A stretch of 64,000 nt of DNA. It comes from Chrysemys picta bellii. Taxonomy: Eukaryota > Chordata > Testudines > Emydidae. The stretch covers positions 57,602,081 through 57,666,080 of the forward strand of contig NC_088792.1 in NCBI RefSeq assembly GCF_011386835.1. Reading direction: 5' to 3'. Made by a program: the position numbers and the translations under genes. The notes beneath the pieces were generated by a model, which searched no databases, was not told where the DNA came from, and saw nothing but the letters and a program-made list of their open reading frames with translations. Shown here in pieces: positions 56,801 to 64,000 of the stretch (its first letter is position 1; each line of letters begins with the position of its first letter).

Positions 56801-57452
56801 CCTTACAGTAAAGTCGAATAAAACCAAGCCTTAAGACTTGTCTGTAGATTTTGAGTCACAGTAGCATTGGTAATGCTGTATTCTACTCAAAGCTGGCCTT
56901 ACAGTGCCTGATCCTGCAAGATGCTGAGTCTGTTCAGTTCCTTGGATGTTGACCTGACAGTATTAAAAATCAAAGCACTCCAATCACGGCAGTGCTGCTG
57001 ACTTAAACTGGTTTAAATTTATAAGTAGGAAGAAATGCAGAAAGCAACCAAAGCATGAATAAAAACAAACTGGATTTTAAAAAAAATGGATTCACTTCAA
57101 ATAATCCAATGTGTGAGTAACATGAAGAAAAAATTCTTTCTGAGTTAGTTGATGGCATCTCTTGAACAATTTCTGTCTGGAATTGGGAAAATATAGCTTA
57201 GTATGTGAGGTATCTTTTTATATTCTATAGAAGTAGGGATTTATCCTGGGAATTGCAGGTTCTTGCTGTAGCCTCTAAAACTTATAATTCATATTCTGTC
57301 ATTTTAAAATATCCTAATTTTCAAAACAACAAAGCAGGATATTACAAGTCATTATTGGCACTGATTTTACCGGTACTATAGTGAAAAATAACTTCGGTTG
57401 ACAATGACAAGTCCGTTGCTGTAAATTGTCTGAACAAATCCATGAATGAAAA

Positions 57453-57453
57453 G

Positions 57454-57487
<34 letters not shown>
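57453..57487. repeat. Poly(T) tract
   Basis: About 35 consecutive T. It could be a homopolymer expansion or the tail of an antisense retroposed copy, but nothing beside it looks like a retroposon. Confidence 0.9.
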
Positions 57488-57488
<1 letters not shown>

Positions 57489-58861
57489 TCATCTTGCAAA
57501 AAGTTTAAAATGTTTCTGCCTTCAGTGGGCTATTTACTTTCTTCTTTTTAGATTACATTTTGCTGATAACTTACTCTTACTTCTACTTAATTGTTAGAGG
57601 TCTGCTTCAAGTGTCCTGCTTAAGTCCTGATCCTGCAATTTGTGACTGGTGCCCATGCAGAGCCTCACTGACCACTCTGGGATTCAGTGCAGGAACAGGG
57701 AATCTAATCTGTCCACATACAGTCAATTGACTGTGAGTAGTGTCACTGAAGTTCGTGGGATTACTCACATACTTAAGTGCTTTTTCTTGACTGAAGACAT
57801 GCTGGGAAAAAATTTTTGTATTTAAGAAACATCAATTTGAAATCTAGTCAACTAGGAAAAAAATATTTAATTTCAGGTCCATGCCAATTTTTGAGGTTTT
57901 TTGTAGTTACATTTTTAAAAACATGTTTTAAGTGTTGGCAGTTAATATCTTGTTTAATCAGTTTATCGGAAGGGGAATATTTAAGTCCCAGTTAACAATC
58001 AGAAAGTAAAAAGGTAGCTCTACTTTGTGGATTAATCGAACCAAAGACCTGATGACAACCATCCAACCAAAAAACACTTGTCTTAATCATCTGAGCAGCA
58101 GCCTAAACAGTTAAATTTCTGCTGCTGCAGGAACTGTAGAGACCTAACTTTGACATTTTTAAAAAGTTTCAATATTGCAACTTGGATTTTTTAAATTTAT
58201 TGAGTGTGTTTTACTTAAATTACATATTTACTGTAGATGTGGCTTCATTTTTTTTCCAGTTAAAGGTATGTAATTTTAGCTAGTACAGAGTTGATTATGT
58301 AACTGCACTTTGTTCATTTAATCTAATCAATGGAAAATACCAAATATCTGATTAGAAAATTCTACAGTTCATATAGTGGTTTGCTGGTAATTGAGCTCAC
58401 GTTTATCTACAGAGGATATGTAAAACTGTCTTATACTTTAGCATTACTTTGAAATTATGTCATGCTTTGCATACAGCTCCATGTTTCTGTAACGCTGCCT
58501 GTTGTGCTGATGGAACCACAGCTGTTGTAATTACTGGATTAATACTACCTTCTTTCTCTGTTTTTCAAAAGTGTTCCCTTTTCCCCGTCTCCCAATATAA
58601 CCTGAAAATAAAATTTGCTCTGGATTTCATAAAAGATTTTGGATGAGGACAGAAATTCTCATATTGAGAAGACCACCCTTTGCCAGCCTGGCTGTTGACA
58701 ACAAGGAACATGGCTAATAGCAAAGCATTAGCCAAGTGGGAGGTGGACATACATCATGGGAAATATCTTCCAGTGCAAAGCTAGTGAATCTCCCTTTTTC
58801 CTTCTTCAAGGATTCCCTCTGTATAGGAGATCCTAGTGTAGCCAAGAAGAGCCACCATATT

Positions 58862-58863
<2 letters not shown>

Positions 58864-58899
<36 letters not shown>
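58864..58899. repeat. Poly(T) tract
   Basis: A second T run of about 36 bases. The length is likely polymorphic and poorly determined. Confidence 0.9.
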
Positions 58900-58901
<2 letters not shown>

Positions 58902-60187
58902 CACCCCTTCCTTACCCTTGGCACAGTGAGTTTTCCTAGGGTAAACAGGGGCAGGGCTGGGTGTACCTATTTTCCAGTGATTTCTTGCTGTTTCAATGGC
59001 TTCTTGGAGTCATGCGCAATCAGGCATAAGTTAGAGCAACCAGATGACTACTCCAACTTTGTGCCAGGATGGGACAAGTTCTTATGGGGTAATGGGTTAG
59101 TGCATAGTCTGTAGGAGAACAGAGCAGCAAATTTCCATTTGAGTTAATATGAGAATGAATTTCTCAACCTGTGATGTAGATAAGCAGCTATTAAGTGACC
59201 ACACTACTTGTTATGGCATCTCCACTCAAGAGTTTTTAATGGGTTTTTAATAAAAAGTTTGGGAGTGCAGTGCTTGTACTGAGTGGCCCTACCTCATCTT
59301 ATCTCTTTGATATTTGTAGATACTCTGTTTTCCCATATCTAACACCTTCTCCACCCAAGGTAACTTTATGAGATGGACTCGGTTTTCATGTCTATACAAA
59401 ATGATTATACAGAAGCTTTTTCTAAATATATAATACATATTTTTGTTAACCTAAACTAAATCATGTTGATCCATTGCATGGCTCTTGTCACCAATTTCTT
59501 TGTGCACGTTTGATAGTGCATAACATTGGCTACAGAGGCCCTAGGAATATTTCTAAGATTCATGTGACAAACTTGGAAATGTACTTGGCTTTACCATACA
59601 TCAATCTATTCCAAGGTTTATGTCAATTCAACTTCTTATTTCATTATTAGATACTGGTATGGAGCCAGGCAACTTCCAGTGTTTATGGTTCCATATTTTT
59701 TTTATATATTCCATATTAATAGCTCATGCAGATAGCTTAAGCAGAGCACAGTGTCTGTATTTAGCTATAGAGATGCCAGAACGTGAGATCAGACTTTACT
59801 TTGTGGTACAAAGCCTGCTCAAGCAGGTAAAAAGTTAATCTCCATTGGCGTTTTGGTTTTGTTTTTAAGTTGAATCTGTAGTAAATGCTAGTGGTAAACT
59901 CACTATGACCTTACTGCTGATGGTATAGGTTCCACTGACTCCACATACAGGTCTGGGGAAGCATGAGGAGCTGTGGCAAGAATTGTGGAGTTACTAGGAC
60001 TTACCAGAAGCCTGCACTCCCTGTTTTATCTCTTTGGTATGGAAATTATGCAGGATTTCCAATAAATCATGGTTCTGGCTATATAAGCAAACCTGCCAGA
60101 ATTGTCTTTCTCGAGGAATCTCCAAATACTTGGATGAAACAAGAGGTGGTCAAAACAAGACCTCAGAATTTTGGCTTTGGTTTAGCA

Positions 60188-61048
60188 CAGGGGTCTCAAA
60201 CTCAAATGACAACGAGGGCCACATGAGGACTAGTGCATTGGCCCGAGGGCCGCATCACTGACACACATCCCCCTCGCTGCCCCTGGCCCTGCCCCCACTC
60301 CACCCCTTCCATGAGGTCCCGCCCCTGCCCCATCTCTTCTCCACCTCCTCCCCTGAACGCGCAGCTCCCTGCTCCTCCCCCCTCCCTCCTGCAAAATGCC
60401 ACCAACAGTAATGCACCTCACTCAAAGGACAAAACATGCACTTAGTTAGATTTACTTCTGTTAAAGCCCCCCACTGCACTAGGTGCACCACCACTCCACC
60501 CTTGCTCTGCGTCTTCCAGGGGTGGCAGGTTTGTAGAAATTTTGGTGGTGCCCAGAACCTGCCCCCCCCCCAAACTCCACCCCCACCTGCCTAAGGCTCT
60601 GGGAGGGAGTTTGAGTGGGGGAGGGAGTCTGGGGTGCAGGCTCTGGGATGGAGTTTGGGGATAGGAGGGGGTGCAGGTGTGAGGGCTGTGGGGCTGGGGA
60701 TGAGGGGTTTGGGGCATTGGAGAGGCTCAGGACTAGGGAAGGGCAGCCTGCCCTGGACATAGTGCAGGGGGGGCACTAGGACCCTGCAGCAGCAGGTGAT
60801 GCCAGAAGCCAGCAGAGCGGAGTGGAGTCAGCATGAGCTGCAGGCTCCAGGACCGTGAAGGGGCAGCAAGTGAGTCCAGGGGACACTCAGGGAGACATGT
60901 GGGGGTGGCAGGCAGGGCCGGGGGAGAGACCCAGCCCCAAACAGTGGAGAGCAGGGAGCTTAGCTGCCACATAAAATAACTCGGGGGGGAGGGGGAGTTT
61001 GGCGGGCCACAGGGAAGAGCTCCGCGGGTCGCGTGTTTGAGACCCCTG
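60188..61048. mobile_element. hAT element, 861 bp, GC-rich interior
   Basis: The ends are CAGGGGTCTCAAACTC and GTTTGAGACCCCTG, perfect over 14 bp apart from the centre of the ends. Perfect 8-bp duplication GTTTAGCA (60180-60187 and 61049-61056). No transposase; the frames inside are composition shadows. Confidence 0.93.
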
Positions 61049-61056
61049 GTTTAGCA

Positions 61057-62211
61057 GATGGGTGTAGGTTTGTGATAGTTTGCTTGCCTATGGCTGCTAT
61101 ATATTCTTCTACATTTTGTGTGGCACTGTACTTTTGATGAGTTTGAAGAGAAGATTTGATTGAGTCATAAAAGGTGACTTTAGTTGTAACCAAACAGTTG
61201 TTTGGTTAATAAACTTAAGGTCAAAATTTCAAAAGGGTTCACTAATTTTGTGCGTCTCAATATTTGGGAGTGGAACATAAGACACACCTGGGCCGGACTT
61301 CTGCTGTACTATCCACCTCCTTTATGATGATATAAAGAGGGAGGAAACATGTCTTGGAGAAATATCTTCAGTGTAAGGAAGTGATTGGTGTACAGCCACA
61401 GAGGGAAAATCGAGAGGAGGGAGGGACATGGAGTGCACTATAGTCTGGCTCTTCTAAACCAGCATAATTTAGAGCAGCCCTTAGGCTGGCCCCTAGCAAG
61501 GTCCAGAATATAGGAGGCACAAAGGTGGCTTAAAGATGCCTTTATGCTACTCCACCCTCCCATTCCTGCTGTGGAAGAAAAAACATGACTGGGTCCTCAG
61601 TTCTGAAAATATGGTACCAGGTGTCTCAAGTTGGTCACGGGAAAACCAACAAAAATGAAAATACAGGCACCTAGATTTTCTAACAGTTGCAAAAAATAAA
61701 TGGTTGTCTAACACATGTATAGAAAACATGGACTAAACATCAGAGACATTTTTGTTACAATTCCTCTGAAAAGGAGATTATTCTTTCAGTTAAAAGCAGC
61801 AAACCCATCTTGCTCTGAACTAGCAAATATTGTGCATAGTTAAGCTGGACTGTCATGCCAATGGCAGAACTGGCTCTTCTGACTTGCAGCATTCCTATCT
61901 CCTTTCACATATATTGCCTGTGTCACGTCACAAGGTTGTTTAGTAAGTAGGCTTTGATCACTCCTTTAGTTAAACAAGTGACCTACAGGTGAAATTTCCT
62001 GTTACCAATCCCTGTGAGTCAACCAGTCCTTTCATTATAGCTGCTTCAGGGCACACACAAACTTTAATGGAAAGAGGTTTGCTCCATTATCATAGCTAAA
62101 GTCAGCATTACAGGTGGGCTACTATATAAATGGGATGGGGGGGCTGCTCAATACCCCAAACCCCTACGGTGCCAGTAGTGTGCCAGGTGTGCTGTGACTT
62201 GGAGGTACATG
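61057..62211. other. TSPAN13 intron 1, nothing recognised
   Basis: AT-rich intron between two hAT elements. No feature that I can support. Confidence 0.55.
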
Positions 62212-62219
62212 CTGTAGAT

Positions 62220-62687
62220 CAGAGAATCCCAAAGTGAGGGATGTGCCCCCCCATGAGGGTATGGTGGGGCCTTTGGTGGGCACAGTGGGATCAGGGCAGT
62301 CCCCATGGGGGAAGAGCACCCCTCAGCCCCGCCTCACTCCGAGCTCTGCTTTGGCCCTGCCCCCAGCCACAGCCCTGGCTCAGTGCAGCTCTGCACCCAG
62401 CTGGGAGCCTGACAGCGACACCACTTGTTCCGCCCAGGGCTGAGGCTCTGGGCAGGGCTGGTCCAGGAGTGGAGCCACACATGGCCCCGGCTGCCGGCCC
62501 TGGCTGCCAGCCCCCACTGGAGCCCAGTTGCGACTCCGATCCTCCCCCTGGCTGCGGCTCGGTCCCTGGCCCCACTCCCAGCCCCCTTACCCAGGCCACA
62601 TCTCCCCCCGCTCCCAGCTCTGGGGGTGGGGGTTGTGGACAGAGGTAAGGGGGGGGAGCGTGGCCCTCAAAAGTCTGGGGACCGCTG
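62220..62687. mobile_element. hAT element, 468 bp
   Basis: The ends are CAGAGAATCCCAAAGTGAGG and CCTCAAAAGTCTGGGGACC then GCTG, inverted with several mismatches. The flanks CTGTAGAT (62212-62219) and CTGTAGGT (62688-62695) match at 7 of 8. GC-rich, non-coding. Confidence 0.82.
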
Positions 62688-62695
62688 CTGTAGGT

Positions 62696-64000
62696 ACTCC
62701 AGCAGGTAGTGCTAGCCCTGGTGGGTCCCAATAACCACTCAGACACATGGCTAAGGGAAAAGGCATTTAGCTAGGACTGGCAGGAAAAAAAGGTAGCAGA
62801 TATCTTTGGTACAGAGGCTTAAGAAGTTACAGTTCAAAGTGAGCAAAAGTGGTTCTTGTTTGGGTCTTGTTTGATATTTAGAGACTTATGCAAGGTGTAT
62901 CTTTACCTTTTTGAACTTTTGATTGTCTGTCTGTCTTTATGAAAATCAATACAAAACACATTCCCTACCTCCTCAGAAAAAGGCCTTGAGAGATACTGGG
63001 CGGTTTGCCAATGTCATTCAGAGTATTCCTCACCTAGTTTTATTCTAAGACTAGTTCAGTAAAATGAAAAATCCAAGCCACCGGATTAATTAAACAGCAT
63101 TACGTCCCCATGTCGATGCTGTTGTTCAGAGTTAAAGTAGCTTTAATTTGGCTTCTCTTAATTCACCTTGGAAGTGAATTAAACCAAACTGAATGAAGGC
63201 CACTTTAATTCTGAATGAGTGTTCATACAGGAGTTTAATGTAGTTTAACTAATCCATTTCAAATTCACACCTTAATTAGTTTGGATTATTTTTCCTGCAT
63301 GTCCCCCTGTAGACAAACCCTTAGTGACCTAGTGGATTTTTATATATGTCAAAAATAGTATTTTGGGGCCTGTGTGATTTTGACCTTCCATAGTGGGACT
63401 TCTGAAAGTCCCAATAGGTACCTAACTTTAAAAATGGTCCTGGGTAACTACGTTGGAACTGGGTTGGAAATCTTTTGTTTGGGATTGGAGAGGAGGCAGG
63501 AAGGTGTCTTCCTGTAAATTTGTTTAACTGGAAATTGAAAGCCACGTGTAGTGCTCAGATTGCATTTGTGATTAGTAAAATCAAATAGTTGTACTAGGCA
63601 AAACACTTACAGCTGCACTTAATTACAAAACTCAGTTATTTTTGGCTAGGCCAGAAGTGAGCGCGCCCCCCCCCCCCTTTTTTTTTTCCCCTTAGCTTCT
63701 TTCATAGTTTGTTTAGGGCTCTGATTATTCATATCACACCCTCGATCTAACTATCCTGGAGTTTTTCATGGCTCCAACACTTTTTTCTTTGTGTTAGAGT
63801 GAAAACAGGAAAGGCTGGACCTTCCTGCTCATAAAACAATATTTCTAATAAACTAGCTGAACCACAATCTGCATTTTCAGAATACCATCCTTTGAAAGGA
63901 AGGAAACTGCTTACTGAGAGCATTTTGAATTTGTTCTGATTATTAGAGTAGTCTTTGCTTCATAGTAAAGCTGATTTTCCCAAAGGAACATTCCATGAGG
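62696..64000. other. TSPAN13 intron 1, end of window
   Basis: A possible Harbinger-like MITE at about 63100-63322, whose right end CTGTAGACAAACCCTTAG resembles the ends at 35589 and 49785 and which contains TTAATT/AATTAA blocks in both orientations; the left end is unclear. A C-run and T-run lie at 63667-63689. No exon is seen. Confidence 0.45.

Larger units (their letters stand above)
56809..60179. other. TSPAN13 intron 1, simple repeats
   Basis: AT-rich intron with T runs at 57453-57487 and 58864-58899 and a possible degraded hairpin repeat at 57628-57720. I looked for TSPAN13 exon 2 (second part of the first membrane helix) and did not find it. Confidence 0.55.

Noticed and set aside
57453..57487. 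Poly(T) as the tail of an antisense processed pseudogene
   Set aside because: Neither flank resembles a gene or SINE, and no target duplication is visible.
54237..64000. Search for TSPAN13 exon 2
   Set aside because: No frame encoding the rest of the first membrane helix with flanking splice sites was found; the first intron of this gene is long in other vertebrates.
1..64000. CRISPR arrays, operons, prophage or other bacterial systems
   Set aside because: No regularly spaced direct repeats and no dense coding; the window is clearly a vertebrate nuclear locus.

Overview
The window is nuclear DNA of an amniote vertebrate, most likely a cryptodiran turtle. The case rests on interspersed repeats. 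There is a tRNA-derived SINE with a CR1-like tail (13520-13720) of the kind known from cryptodiran turtles, long CR1 LINE copies, many GC-rich non-autonomous hAT elements, Penelope-like inverted units and a relic of a DIRS-type retrotransposon. The genes are split into short exons by large introns, as in vertebrates. Almost every long open frame in the GC-rich stretches lies inside a transposon and is not a gene.

Two host genes are visible, both on the + strand. Positions 1-25.6 kb hold the 3' half of BZW2 (eIF5-mimic protein 1): six coding exons at 4281-4390, 6348-6518, 6926-7072, 14798-14936, 21858-21980 and 25190-25245. The reading frame is continuous across all five splice junctions and encodes the last 248 residues, including the W2 domain. 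A 3' UTR with two AATAAA signals follows, and the earlier exons lie upstream of the window. Positions 53.6-64 kb hold the CpG-rich promoter and first coding exon of TSPAN13 (54174-54236) and the beginning of its first intron. The order BZW2 then TSPAN13 on one strand is the known vertebrate arrangement (human 7p21). The 28 kb between them shows no gene I can support.

The rest is a dense record of mobile DNA. I delimited fifteen hAT-type insertions by terminal inverted repeats and 8-bp target duplications, one nested in another and two folding back on themselves over much of their length. Other elements include two sister 187-bp TA-flanked mariner-type MITEs, a 1-kb TA-flanked mariner-type element, a TTA-flanked Harbinger-type MITE, a solo LTR with a perfect 5-bp duplication, CR1 copies from intact to decayed, a MIR-like SINE, convergent tRNA-like units and Penelope-like units. 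One Penelope-like unit keeps a hammerhead-ribozyme-like core.

I saw no operon-like or defence-type gene system. The observations most worth a second look are the hammerhead-like core at 44154, the near-perfect 77-bp inverted repeat at 45120-45289, the foldback hAT at 12588-13365, the DIRS-type relic at 8690-10020, the solo LTR with 88-bp internal repeats at 37485-38446, and a template-switch signature at 56141-56208. All identifications are by eye; no search was run.
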